The notes below the pieces were generated by a model, which did no database searches, had not been told where the DNA came from, and was given only the letters and a program-made list of their open reading frames with translations. The position numbers and the translations under genes were made by a program. From NCBI GenBank assembly GCA_003223025.1, contig QHXR01000001.1, positions 446,248 through 510,247 of the forward strand: DNA of 64,000 bases. Direction: 5' to 3'. Source of the stretch: Acidobacteriota bacterium. Lineage in GTDB: Bacteria > Acidobacteriota > Blastocatellia > Pyrinomonadales > Pyrinomonadaceae. Each line of letters begins with the position of its first letter. The first letter of the stretch is position 1. Of this stretch, positions 42,691 to 50,725 are shown piece by piece.

Positions 42691-42984
42691 ATGGTTGAGA
42701 AACTGACCGTCATTTTTTTCATTATCCTCTGCCTCTTGCTTGGCTTCTATCTCATCCTGTCGCCCTGGGACACGCTGTTTGGAAACTGGGGTGAGAATTT
42801 TCTGCTTGTCTTTGTGTCCGATCGCGCTGGTTTCCCCGTGCTTCAGCGAACGGTTGCATCGAACTGGTTTCGCGGAGCCGTGACCGGTCTCGGGGTGTTG
42901 AATATCGTAATCGCTTTTTGGGAAGCCGCACACTTTCATCAAAGTGTCGCGATGCTTCGCGGCGAGAAGACGGTCCAGAAGTGA
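42691..42984 (+). CDS. Two-helix membrane protein upstream of thiE, 97 aa
   Basis: Two hydrophobic helices (LTVIFFIILCLLLGFYLIL and AVTGLGVLNIVIAFWEAAHF) flank a polar loop. No family recognised. The stop overlaps the GTG start of thiE (GTGA), so the two are co-translated. The promoter places the transcript start nearly on the ATG, and no ribosome-binding site is visible. A role in thiamine metabolism is suggested only by position. Confidence 0.7.
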   Translation: MVEKLTVIFFIILCLLLGFYLILSPWDTLFGNWGENFLLVFVSDRAGFPVLQRTVASNWFRGAVTGLGVLNIVIAFWEAAHFHQSVAMLRGEKTVQK

Positions 42985-43625
42985 ACCGCCTCGGTCGTCG
43001 TCCCCATCTCTGCCTCATCACTCCGGGCGATGCAAATCCTTCGAATTTCGAAACGCAAAAAGCGAGTATTTTGAATACCGTTCGAAGTGCTGTCGCCGAC
43101 GGTGTTGATCTCGTGCAAATTCGTGAGAAAAGTCTGACCGCGAAACTGCTCTACGAACTTGCGTCTGAAATCGTCCGCGAGTTAAGCGATACGGAAGCGC
43201 TCGTTTTGATAAATGACCGGCCGGACATCGCGATCGCGGCCGGGGCCCACGGCGTTCATCTGCCGGAGAATTCGATGAGTGCATCCGTTGTTCGCCGAGC
43301 ATTCGGTGAAGAGATCGTGATCGGAGTTTCGACTCATAGCCTCGAGTCCGCGATCGACGTATCGCGGTCGGGTGCAGACTACTTATTTTTCGGCCCGGTA
43401 TTCGAAACACCGGGAAAGATCAATCCGACCGGCGTCGGAGAATTTCAAAAAGTATGCGCTGATGTCGGATCATTTCCGGTGATCGCGCTCGGTGGAGTCG
43501 ATGCGGAAAATGCGGAACGAGTTTTTGCGGCGGGCGCAGCCGGGATCGCCGCGATCCGTTCGCTAAACGAAACGAAGTCGCGTCGGGCGATCTGCAAAGT
43601 CGCGCGACTACAGAGGAGTACTTAA
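42981..43625 (+). CDS. thiE: Thiamine-phosphate synthase
   Basis: Joins HMP-pyrophosphate to thiazole-phosphate to form thiamine monophosphate. GTG 42981 is preferred because it overlaps the upstream stop as GTGA. Longer starts run into the membrane-protein gene in another frame. Family blocks are present: LVQIREKSLTAK, LVLINDRPDIAIAAGAHGVH, IGVSTHSLESA, YLFFGPVFETPGK and VIALGGVDAENA. The TIM-barrel length is normal at 214 aa. thiD follows after 3 bp. No TPP riboswitch motif (CTGAGA-type) was seen upstream. Confidence 0.9.
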   Translation: MNRLGRRPHLCLITPGDANPSNFETQKASILNTVRSAVADGVDLVQIREKSLTAKLLYELASEIVRELSDTEALVLINDRPDIAIAAGAHGVHLPENSMSASVVRRAFGEEIVIGVSTHSLESAIDVSRSGADYLFFGPVFETPGKINPTGVGEFQKVCADVGSFPVIALGGVDAENAERVFAAGAAGIAAIRSLNETKSRRAICKVARLQRST

Positions 43626-43628
43626 CTT

Positions 43629-44423
43629 ATGACGCAGCCGGTTTGTTTGACCATCGCGGGACTTGATCCATCGGGCGGAGCCGGAATTCTTGCCGACGTC
43701 CGGACCTTTGCCGCATTCGGTTGTTTTCCTTCGGCAGCGGTCACGTCGATCACATTCCAAAATACGGTCGGTGTATTCGGCGCGGAACATCAGAGTGCCG
43801 AAACCGTCCGGCGACAGGTCGAGCCGATCATCGAAGATTACGACATCGCCGCGCTCAAGACCGGCATGCTGCCGACGCGGGAAGTCATCGAGGAGACTGC
43901 AGTGTTAATTAAGCGAATGCCGTCCGTGAAACTCGTCGTCGATCCCGTCGTGCGATCGACCTCAGGTTTCGATCTCATCGACGACGACGCACTTCGTTCT
44001 TTGATCGCAGTATTATTTCCGCTCGCCGGTCTCGTGACTCCCAATCTTCCCGAAGCAGAACGAATCGCGGGTTTTAAGATCGGCTCGATCGACGATATCG
44101 ACAAAGCGGCAGCGGCGATGCAAGCGATGGGGGCGAGAAACGTGCTCATCAAAGGCGGGCATTCGGTCGAAGCGAATATCGGCGACGGAAAAGCGACGGA
44201 CTATCTTTTTGAAGGTCAGACCCGGCATCTATTTTCCGCTGATCACATCGACACGTCGGCGACGCACGGCACCGGATGCACGCTTTCCGCCGCGATCATT
44301 GCAAATCTTGCGTTGGGCAAAGATCTCCCAGACGCAGTGAAGATCGCGAAAGCGTTTGTGACTGAAGCAATACGCAAGGCACCGATGCTCGGGCACGGGC
44401 ACTCGCCGATCAATATTCGTTGA
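43629..44423 (+). CDS. thiD: Hydroxymethylpyrimidine (phosphate) kinase
   Basis: Phosphorylates HMP and HMP-P in thiamine synthesis, feeding ThiE. The ribokinase-fold signatures are IAGLDPSGGAGILADVRTF, ALKTGMLPT, LVVDPVV and DTSATHGTGCTLSAAI, the last holding the catalytic Asp/Gly loop. The 264-aa length fits. It forms an operon with the membrane protein and thiE. The gene ends 3 bp before the convergent outer-membrane protein gene, so readthrough could produce antisense RNA. Confidence 0.93.
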   Translation: MTQPVCLTIAGLDPSGGAGILADVRTFAAFGCFPSAAVTSITFQNTVGVFGAEHQSAETVRRQVEPIIEDYDIAALKTGMLPTREVIEETAVLIKRMPSVKLVVDPVVRSTSGFDLIDDDALRSLIAVLFPLAGLVTPNLPEAERIAGFKIGSIDDIDKAAAAMQAMGARNVLIKGGHSVEANIGDGKATDYLFEGQTRHLFSADHIDTSATHGTGCTLSAAIIANLALGKDLPDAVKIAKAFVTEAIRKAPMLGHGHSPINIR

Positions 44424-44426
44424 ATA

Positions 44427-45296
44427 TTATCTTGCGATCGGAATGAAGACGGGTGAAAGGTAAGTCACGCCAAACGTGAGACCGGTTCGCGGACTGAATT
44501 TTGTGAGACCGAACACGGCCGCTGTGTCGAATCTGAGTCCGGATGCCCGGATCTGAGTTCCGACTCGAAACTGTCCGATACTTTCCGTCCCGAGAGGCGC
44601 CGGACCCGACCGCGTATTGAGACGGCCGTTCACTTCACTCACCAGATTGATCCGATCAGTAACGCTGAAAATTCCGGCAATGCCATAAAGAAGCACGTCG
44701 TTTTGCGTAAAGCTCGAAAGTGGTGCGGTCATGACGCCCAACCCGATGTTTCCGTAAATGTTCGCACGAGCAGATCGGCCGACATGCTCGCCAAATTTTT
44801 TCTGCACGATGATCTTGCTGAAGATGTTGATTTGATTTGTCCCGATTCCGCGAGACTGATCGGTGGTCGGAAGTTGAAATCCGAACTTCATGCCGAATGC
44901 CGGAAGATTCCGCGTCTCGCGACGGAGAAGAACTTTTGCGGATACGACGATGTCGTCGACATCGCTGGTTGAGTTCCCGGTGATATCGAGCGGGATCGGC
45001 GGCGGAGTGATCTGCGAGTTGATCGCAAGAAAGTTCTGGATCACTCCCTCGACCTGCAATTCGACGTTCGAAGCAAAACCGTTTCGAAGACGAATGTCGC
45101 CGACTCGCGTCAGATCACCTTTCAATCCGGAGACGGGAAGCTTTACGTTCTGAAGAAAATCGACGCCTATTGAAAAATCGATGGCGCCGGCGGGCGTGAT
45201 GTCGATATCGTCTGTGATCAGCGGACGTTGCTGCGCGGATACGACCGCCGCGAATGCGGTCAGTAAAAAAGTCAGCAGAAAAGTTCGCTTCATCAA
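44427..45296 (-). CDS. Outer-membrane beta-barrel protein, 289 aa
   Basis: A signal peptide (FLLTFLLTAFAAVVSAQ) precedes a mature protein of alternating amphipathic strands: GAIDFSIGVDFLQNVKLP, VELQVEGVIQNFLAINS, FGMKFGFQLPTTD, INIFSKIIVQKKFG. Many aromatic and Gly residues and a C-terminal hydrophobic-alternating end (TYLSPVFIPIAR) suggest a transporter-like barrel. It resembles the family of acidobacterial proteins annotated as transporters or MetA-pathway outer-membrane proteins. The ligand is unknown. It lies between thiD (convergent) and a terminator. Confidence 0.75.
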   Translation of the reverse strand: MMKRTFLLTFLLTAFAAVVSAQQRPLITDDIDITPAGAIDFSIGVDFLQNVKLPVSGLKGDLTRVGDIRLRNGFASNVELQVEGVIQNFLAINSQITPPPIPLDITGNSTSDVDDIVVSAKVLLRRETRNLPAFGMKFGFQLPTTDQSRGIGTNQINIFSKIIVQKKFGEHVGRSARANIYGNIGLGVMTAPLSSFTQNDVLLYGIAGIFSVTDRINLVSEVNGRLNTRSGPAPLGTESIGQFRVGTQIRASGLRFDTAAVFGLTKFSPRTGLTFGVTYLSPVFIPIAR

Positions 45297-45334
45297 AATA
45301 AAAATTCCGGCCTGGAAGATCTCCGGGCCGGAAT
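45295..45334 (-). terminator. Rho-independent terminator of the CHRD gene
   Basis: The 9-bp perfect stem ATTCCGGCC / GGCCGGAAT, read on the minus strand, is followed by TTTTATTTT. It lies downstream of the CHRD/FG-GAP gene. Confidence 0.85.
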
Positions 45335-45357
45335 CATCTTAACAAACAACCCTCGAA

Positions 45358-46740
45358 TTAACGAGCATCAAATGTGTTGACTGCAAAGTCCGGATTGGTG
45401 CCCCAGCCAGTTACTTTGGTACTGAAATCAAAGCTGTTGCGAACCCAGAATCTACCGGCTGCTCCGGTCGACGCCCCGGCACGATATACCGCGATGTCGG
45501 CTCGGGCATCTCCGTCATAATCGCCTTGCGCCGGAACATCCGAAGTGATGCCCCACGGAACAGTAGTAGTAGTTCCATTACTGCTGTTGAGTATCCACCA
45601 AACCATCGGACTGGTAGCAGTTGCACCGGTACGTGCGACAGCGTAATCGTATTTTCCGTCGCCATCGTAATCGCCGGGGATTATATAGTCGGTGACGAAG
45701 TTGCCGAACGGAGTGTAGGAAATAATACTGTCCGAGCTGCGGAACACGATAAACGTATTCGTCGGCGAAAGTGTGCCGGCCCGATATACCGCGACATCGA
45801 ATTTACCGTCGCCGTCATAATCACCAGGAACGGGGAAGTCCTGATCGTTCGTGGTTGCGCTGCTGGTCCCCAAATTAATAAGACGAGCGGCGCCGATAGT
45901 GCTTAGTCGGGTATACCAAACGGCTGTGGAACCAACCGGGCCACGCCGAAATACATTAGGATCGGTGATCCCGTCACCGTCGAAATCGCGGGCGCACTGG
46001 AGATCTCCGGTCGTGCCCCACGCATAATATTGCATCGTGAAGGTTGACGTCAGCAGCACCCAATAAGCACCCTGCGGAGCGGCAGCGACGCCGGCGCGGT
46101 AGAGAGCAAAATCGTCTCTTCCGTCACCGTCATAATCGCCCGGTGCCGGAAAATCAGTATTGGCATTTCCGATCGCCGGACTCACATCCAGACCACCGGT
46201 ACTGTTCAGATTCCAAAAGTTGATCGGAGCTATTCCGGGAGCCGGAATGTTCGGAAACTTCAGAACGCTGTAATCCTGCCGGCCGTCACCGTCAAAATCG
46301 ACGGGACGTTTGATCCCGAGCTGGCCGCGGATCTCGCCTCCGGGAAAGTTCGCTGAGTGCACGTTCACATAACCCAGATGCTGTCTGATCTGTGTTAATT
46401 GCGTCAGGGTTAATGATCGCGAGCCGCTGATCGTTCCCGATGTTCCGCCGACAGCGCCGAAATCAATTGCCACGCCGGTCGCCGCGCCGATCGCCGCCGG
46501 CGCGTGAATATGCGAAGCGGTCTGGGCCGAACTGAGGTTGCTAAAGACCACAGTGAAATTGAGCGTTAACGTGCTCTCGTTGATAAAAACTCGAGCGTAC
46601 CCGGTCGCATTTGTCGCGACCGGAGCAGGTGCCTCCTGGGCTCCGTTCAAGTAGGCATAAAAAGTCTCGGCTTTTGTGGTCGCTGAGAACGAAACCACCA
46701 AAACCGCGGTCGCAAATAGCGACAAGAATCTGTATCTCAT
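45358..46740 (-). CDS. Secreted CHRD and FG-GAP/VCBS repeat protein
   Basis: This 460-aa exported protein has a signal peptide ending SATTKA-E. A CHRD domain occupies about 24-143 (FYAYLNGAQEAPAPVATNAT, SHIHAPAAIGAATGVAIDF, VHSANFPGGEIRGQLG), followed by a series of FG-GAP/VCBS repeats with calcium-binding loops (FDGDGRQDYSV, YDGDGRDDFALYR, YDGDGKFDVAVYR, YDGDGKYDYAVAR, YDGDARADIAVYR). The repeats form a seven-bladed propeller as in integrin-like proteins. Such proteins are abundant in acidobacteria and are thought to be surface or extracellular. The binding partner is unknown. Confidence 0.9.
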   Translation of the reverse strand: MRYRFLSLFATAVLVVSFSATTKAETFYAYLNGAQEAPAPVATNATGYARVFINESTLTLNFTVVFSNLSSAQTASHIHAPAAIGAATGVAIDFGAVGGTSGTISGSRSLTLTQLTQIRQHLGYVNVHSANFPGGEIRGQLGIKRPVDFDGDGRQDYSVLKFPNIPAPGIAPINFWNLNSTGGLDVSPAIGNANTDFPAPGDYDGDGRDDFALYRAGVAAAPQGAYWVLLTSTFTMQYYAWGTTGDLQCARDFDGDGITDPNVFRRGPVGSTAVWYTRLSTIGAARLINLGTSSATTNDQDFPVPGDYDGDGKFDVAVYRAGTLSPTNTFIVFRSSDSIISYTPFGNFVTDYIIPGDYDGDGKYDYAVARTGATATSPMVWWILNSSNGTTTTVPWGITSDVPAQGDYDGDARADIAVYRAGASTGAAGRFWVRNSFDFSTKVTGWGTNPDFAVNTFDAR

Positions 46741-47005
46741 TTCCCCTCCAAATTGGCTGCTATAACAAACCCGGCAAATCGCGGCGGACGCAGGATGTTT
46801 CTGCTGAGACCGGTGCGCATTTAGCGGGATGAAAGAGCGTCACAGTAAATACATTCAAATAGTTAGGCTTCACAGGAATATTAGTCTCGCTTGGTTACCA
46901 AGTCAACGGTTTTAATGAATCAACCGGTCTTTTGGACTCTTGCCGGAAATCTGGCAAAATAATTTTACCGTTGATCGCTGCCCGGCGGGGGTTTGAACGG
47001 TACCA

Positions 47006-47764
47006 ATGGAATCGCAAAATCTGAAAAAGGAAGGTGGGGATCAGGGCGGTTTGCGTCTTGTAGCCGACTCGAAGGGTGGTGTCGAAGCACCGGAGCTCGA
47101 GAAGCAGTTCGTAAACTTCATGTTCTTTCGAGTCCACCCCGAGTGGCGAAAGCTCAACCCCGATACGAAAAGCATCTTCAAGTCCGAGTTTCAGAGCGTC
47201 TTTGATAAATTTCGCGACGATTTCCTTTTGTATTCGTACTCGTTGGTCGGCTTCGATTCGAAGGCCGACATCATGTTCTGGCGTATCGGCACTTCGCTCG
47301 ATCTGATCCAGGATATGACTGCGAAGCTTTACCGAACGAGTCTCGGCAGTTATTTCGAGATCGCCGACAACTATCTCGCCGTCACGAAACGCATGATGTT
47401 TGTTGCGGACCGAGCGGACGACCGGTTTCACATCGTCGCGGGCGACAAGAAATATCATTTCGTCTATCCGTGTGCGAAGCATAGCGACTGGTATCAGAAA
47501 TCCGGCGACGAGCGGGATGCGATGATCGAAGAGAACTTCATGGTCGGAAAGAAGTTCCAGAACATAAGGATCCATATGACGCACGCTTTTGGATTTAGCG
47601 AGCAGGAATATGTGATCTCGTTCGAGACCGACGAGCCGAAAGATTTTCTCGCGCTGGCAGAAGAATTGAGAGAGACGCCGGCGAGCAAGCTCACGCTTCG
47701 TGGAATGCCGGTTTACACGTGCCGGCAGAGACCGCTGATGGAATGCCTCGATGCGCTTGGGTAA
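47006..47764 (+). CDS. Chlorite-dismutase-family (HemQ-like) protein
   Basis: This 252-aa protein matches the chlorite dismutase/HemQ fold: FVNFMFFRVHPEWRKL, FLLYSYSLVGFDSKADIMFW, VYPCAKHSDWYQ, MTHAFGFSEQEYVISFETD and LRETPASKLTLRGMPVYT. HemQ members decarboxylate coproheme to heme, and others dismutate chlorite. In many HemQ proteins the block after the YPxxKxxxWY motif reads MxxHxxxGR. Here it is MIEENFMVGKK, so the usual ligand position appears to be Asn. Acylphosphatase and apt follow in the same direction. Catalytic competence is therefore uncertain. Confidence 0.8.
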   Translation: MESQNLKKEGGDQGGLRLVADSKGGVEAPELEKQFVNFMFFRVHPEWRKLNPDTKSIFKSEFQSVFDKFRDDFLLYSYSLVGFDSKADIMFWRIGTSLDLIQDMTAKLYRTSLGSYFEIADNYLAVTKRMMFVADRADDRFHIVAGDKKYHFVYPCAKHSDWYQKSGDERDAMIEENFMVGKKFQNIRIHMTHAFGFSEQEYVISFETDEPKDFLALAEELRETPASKLTLRGMPVYTCRQRPLMECLDALG

Positions 47765-47773
47765 GAAATAATT

Positions 47774-48046
47774 GTGATCGCAAGGAAGTTTTTTATCAGG
47801 GGGCACGTCCAGGGCGTCGGCTACAGATATTTTGCACAACGTGCGGCGGCGAGGCATCAGATCCGCGGATATGTCAGAAATCTTGACGACGGGCGGGTCG
47901 AAGCGTTTGCCCAGGGAGCGGAACGCGCGGTCGAGGCGTTCAAACATGATCTGGCTGCTGGTCCGACTCACTCGAGCGTCAAAGATATCGAAGAAATTGT
48001 GCTGGATCCCGATAAGGCTTTCTCGACTTTCAGAATTGAACGCTGA
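47774..48046 (+). CDS. acyP: Acylphosphatase
   Basis: This 90-aa enzyme hydrolyses carboxyl-phosphate bonds in acyl phosphates. The signature IRGHVQGVGYRYFAQRAA carries the catalytic Arg, and GYVRNLDDGRVEAFAQGA the catalytic Asn. The start is GTG 47774, 9 bp after the HemQ-like stop. It is 31 bp upstream of apt, so the three genes may be one operon. Confidence 0.92.
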   Translation: MIARKFFIRGHVQGVGYRYFAQRAAARHQIRGYVRNLDDGRVEAFAQGAERAVEAFKHDLAAGPTHSSVKDIEEIVLDPDKAFSTFRIER

Positions 48047-48077
48047 CGCATCTTTGCCGGCGACTGACAACTATTAG

Positions 48078-48599
48078 ATGGATAATTTAAAAAAACTAAT
48101 TCGCGAGGTGCCTGACTTTCCAAAGCCGGGCATCAATTTTTACGACATCACGACATTGCTGAAGGACCCGACCGGTCTCGAAGAGACGATCGACGCGCTC
48201 ACCGAGCAGTGTCGCGGCATGGACATCGACACAGTCATCGGCGTCGAATCTCGCGGCTTTATCTTCGCAACGCCGCTGGCGTATCAGCTCGGTGCCGGGT
48301 TCGTCCCGGTCAGAAAACCGAAAAAACTGCCGGCCGAGTGCGTTTCGGTCTCCTACGATCTCGAGTACGGTCAGGACACGCTAGAAATGCACAAGGATGC
48401 AGTCGGCGAAGGCCATCGAGTTCTGATCGTCGATGATCTTCTCGCAACGGGTGGAACCGCCAAAGCGGTAGTCGATCTCGTCGAAGGCCTCGGCGGAAAA
48501 GTCGAGGGATTGTTGTTCGTCGTCGAGCTGAACTTCTTAAAAGGCCGTGATAAATTCAACGGCTACAACGTGAAGTCCTTGATCAGTTACGATTCGTAA
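48078..48599 (+). CDS. apt: Adenine phosphoribosyltransferase
   Basis: Converts adenine and PRPP to AMP in purine salvage. The 173-aa length and motifs fit: [20 protein letters not shown] at the N-terminus, [20 protein letters not shown], and the PRPP loop [16 protein letters not shown]. Cytoplasmic. It is the last gene of the HemQ-like/acyP cluster. Confidence 0.96.
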   Translation: MDNLKKLIREVPDFPKPGINFYDITTLLKDPTGLEETIDALTEQCRGMDIDTVIGVESRGFIFATPLAYQLGAGFVPVRKPKKLPAECVSVSYDLEYGQDTLEMHKDAVGEGHRVLIVDDLLATGGTAKAVVDLVEGLGGKVEGLLFVVELNFLKGRDKFNGYNVKSLISYDS

Positions 48600-48601
48600 C
48601 G

Positions 48602-48692
48602 ATCTGGGATTTGGGATCTGGGATTTGGGATTTAGTTATCGGCGACAGTTCCGCGGCGAAATCCCAAATCCACAATCCCAATTCCCAAATCC
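48602..48692. repeat. Heptamer palindrome, GGGATTT units
   Basis: GGGATTT/GGGATCT units on the left pair with AAATCCC-type units on the right, across a loop of about 28 nt. It lies between apt and tRNA-Arg. Confidence 0.88.
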
Positions 48693-48698
48693 CTTCTT

Positions 48699-48775
48699 GG
48701 TCCCGTAGCTCAGTTGGATAGAGCGTTCGCCTCCTAAGTGAAAGGTCGCTGGTTCGAATCCAGCCGGGATCACCA
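48699..48775 (+). tRNA. tRNA-Arg (anticodon CCU)
   Basis: The 77-nt cloverleaf has acceptor GGTCCCG / CGGGATC (one G-T), anticodon loop CTCCTAA, T-loop GGTTCGAATCC and encoded CCA. It reads AGG codons. Confidence 0.94.
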
Positions 48776-49202
48776 ATCCACCCGATTCTTCCAGCGCAAT
48801 CTCGACGCAAACTTCCATGCGGCGGTGTTCCGCCGCGCGAAATTCTGTCCATCCGAAATCACTCTTCCGTGGATCCGGGAGGCGCACTCTTGTTTTCCTT
48901 ATAACCAATCTCGATTTCGCAGTTAGTAAAAAGAAATTCGCGACACTCGAAATAACACGTCGTAATTTTGGTTTACCTGTTTCTCTTTGACGTTTTAGAA
49001 ACTCTTTTTAACTCGGGCGCGTCCTCACGACCTGGTACCGAGTAGCATCCCAAATGGTGAAAATTTCATTCCCTCATCGCAATCCCACTGCAGGATTTCA
49101 CTTTTCGACGGAGCCGGATGTGCGTATGAGTCGCTATTTCGAAATCGACAGAAAGTCGCCTCAAACGATACTCATAGAAAGGTAGATAACTGGAAGGTAG
49201 CC
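48776..49202. other. Intergenic region, no gene seen
   Basis: Between tRNA-Arg and the BNR lipoprotein gene. A short hairpin GCGGCGGTGTTCCGCCGC lies near 48820, but without a U-run. Otherwise no convincing ORF, repeat or promoter. Confidence 0.5.
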
Positions 49203-50291
49203 ATGAATTTCACAATTATCGAAAAGGTGAGACTCAGTTTCGCGGCGAGTCTTTTCGCATGCCTTTGTGGGTGCCCAGCTTCAGATCCAGGCCTCTTACG
49301 TACGACGAATGCCGAGAGCAACCTCCTGACGGTGGAGCAGTCAAAGACTGTCGTAGCCCAAACATTCCCTCTGCCGTATGACCCTCAATATACGAAAGTG
49401 TTTGACGTCAGTCGGTGGATGGTGGCTGATCATAGCGAGATATGGACAACTAAGGATGGGGGCAAATCATGGAATCGTATTCTTAAACCAGTGGACCTCG
49501 ACTCGAATCCTGTGAATATTCGCGGTATTTCGTTTGGACCGGAAGGAAGGCTGATTGTGGCATCGGATCGCACTTTATTGAAGTCTCTCGATTTCGGGCA
49601 GACATGGGAAAAGGATCTCCCTTTGAAGTTTACTACGACCTCAATTTTTTTCTTGAACGATGAGATAGGATGGGCGACCGCCATAAGTCCAGAGACTGAT
49701 AAAGAACACTTTTCGATGTCCGGCTCAATTTATGAAACGGTCGACGGCGGCAAAACTTGGACAAGGTGCCGAATGGTGGGTCTTCAGGAGTTGTCCTCTG
49801 AGTTGGGTAACTGGTCACTTGGAGATATTTTTGTTCGCGATGATGGAATTGGCTTGGCGGTCGGAGACGGAGTGATTCTTTCCACATCCGATAATGGAGA
49901 AACATGGCGGAAAACGGACGCTCCAAAGTACAAATACTTCAGAGTCGAATCTTCTAAGGAGCTTGCTTGGGCAACTTCGGCTGGGAACAACGTAATAACT
50001 ACGACCTCTAACAACGGTCGCACTTGGAAGGACGTAACAGTTCCCGCTGACAATCGCGACACCGTGCAATTTGCTTATTTTGTTGATGATAAAAATGCTC
50101 TCCTAGGAATGAATCACCTGTTTCGTACTACCAGTGGCGGAAAAGACTGGCGGGTTATCGGAGACGAAGAGCATACGATTCACATAGAGGAACTTAAGAC
50201 GGGACAACTCATTCGACTAGTAATTGAAAACGAGAAAAGTTTTGCGGAGACAAGCTTCGACAAAGGTCGCTCGTGGAACCGAGTACCGTAG
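49203..50291 (+). CDS. BNR/YCF48-like repeat lipoprotein
   Basis: ATG 49203 follows GGAAGG (7 nt). The signal peptide ends with a Cys-rich lipobox-like LCGC, so the protein is likely lipid-anchored. The mature part contains beta-propeller blades with the SxDxGxTW motif: TTKDGGKSW, SLDFGQTW, TVDGGKTW, TSDNGETW, TSNNGRTW, TTSGGKDW. Such BNR or YCF48-like repeats occur in sialidases and in photosystem assembly factors. Here they probably bind a protein or glycan on the cell surface. No catalytic sialidase residues are identifiable. Monocistronic. Confidence 0.82.
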   Translation: MNFTIIEKVRLSFAASLFACLCGCPASDPGLLRTTNAESNLLTVEQSKTVVAQTFPLPYDPQYTKVFDVSRWMVADHSEIWTTKDGGKSWNRILKPVDLDSNPVNIRGISFGPEGRLIVASDRTLLKSLDFGQTWEKDLPLKFTTTSIFFLNDEIGWATAISPETDKEHFSMSGSIYETVDGGKTWTRCRMVGLQELSSELGNWSLGDIFVRDDGIGLAVGDGVILSTSDNGETWRKTDAPKYKYFRVESSKELAWATSAGNNVITTTSNNGRTWKDVTVPADNRDTVQFAYFVDDKNALLGMNHLFRTTSGGKDWRVIGDEEHTIHIEELKTGQLIRLVIENEKSFAETSFDKGRSWNRVP

Positions 50292-50293
50292 AC

Positions 50294-50506
50294 CTAACGG
50301 CGTAAGTTTCGAGGACGGACGTATACATACCCGACGACGGCAACCGATCCGGGTGGTTTCAGTTCGACGATCCAATATCGATTCGACATCGGTGTGAATG
50401 TCTGGGCGAGAAGCCGACATATTGGGGAAGCGGAGATAGTTACGTGAAGCCAGCCGGGATCATTCCAATTCGGTCTTTTTGTCGCTAAACACAAAAGTTT
50501 GCTCAA
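50294..50506 (-). CDS. Possible small protein, 70 aa
   Basis: A 70-codon frame starting at TTG 50506, with no clear ribosome site. The C-terminal part reads plausibly as protein (NRYWIVELKPPGSVAVVGYV, then YVRPRNLRR). The N-terminal part is less convincing. It faces the end of the BNR gene. It could be a real small gene, a relic or chance. Confidence 0.3.
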   Translation of the reverse strand: MSKLLCLATKRPNWNDPGWLHVTISASPICRLLAQTFTPMSNRYWIVELKPPGSVAVVGYVYVRPRNLRR

Positions 50507-50725
50507 TTTATGGAAGTGCGGAGCGAATAAACCTTTTTATTAAATGAACGGAAATTAACGGCGATCAAGCACAGTGGCAGACAATTACAGGTCTATCTAC
50601 GCCGTCGAACTCTATTCGCAATCTAATTCATTTATCCTATGAAAATCGCATCTCGACTGGTGCGATTTTTGTATTTTGGGTGCTGTTCTTTTCAATTTTC
50701 CGCGGGATTGTGGCAAGTTAGAAAA

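Noticed and set aside
46895-48070. 391-codon minus-strand frame across the HemQ-like and acylphosphatase genes
   Set aside because: It is antisense to two real genes with strong family matches, and its product resembles nothing.
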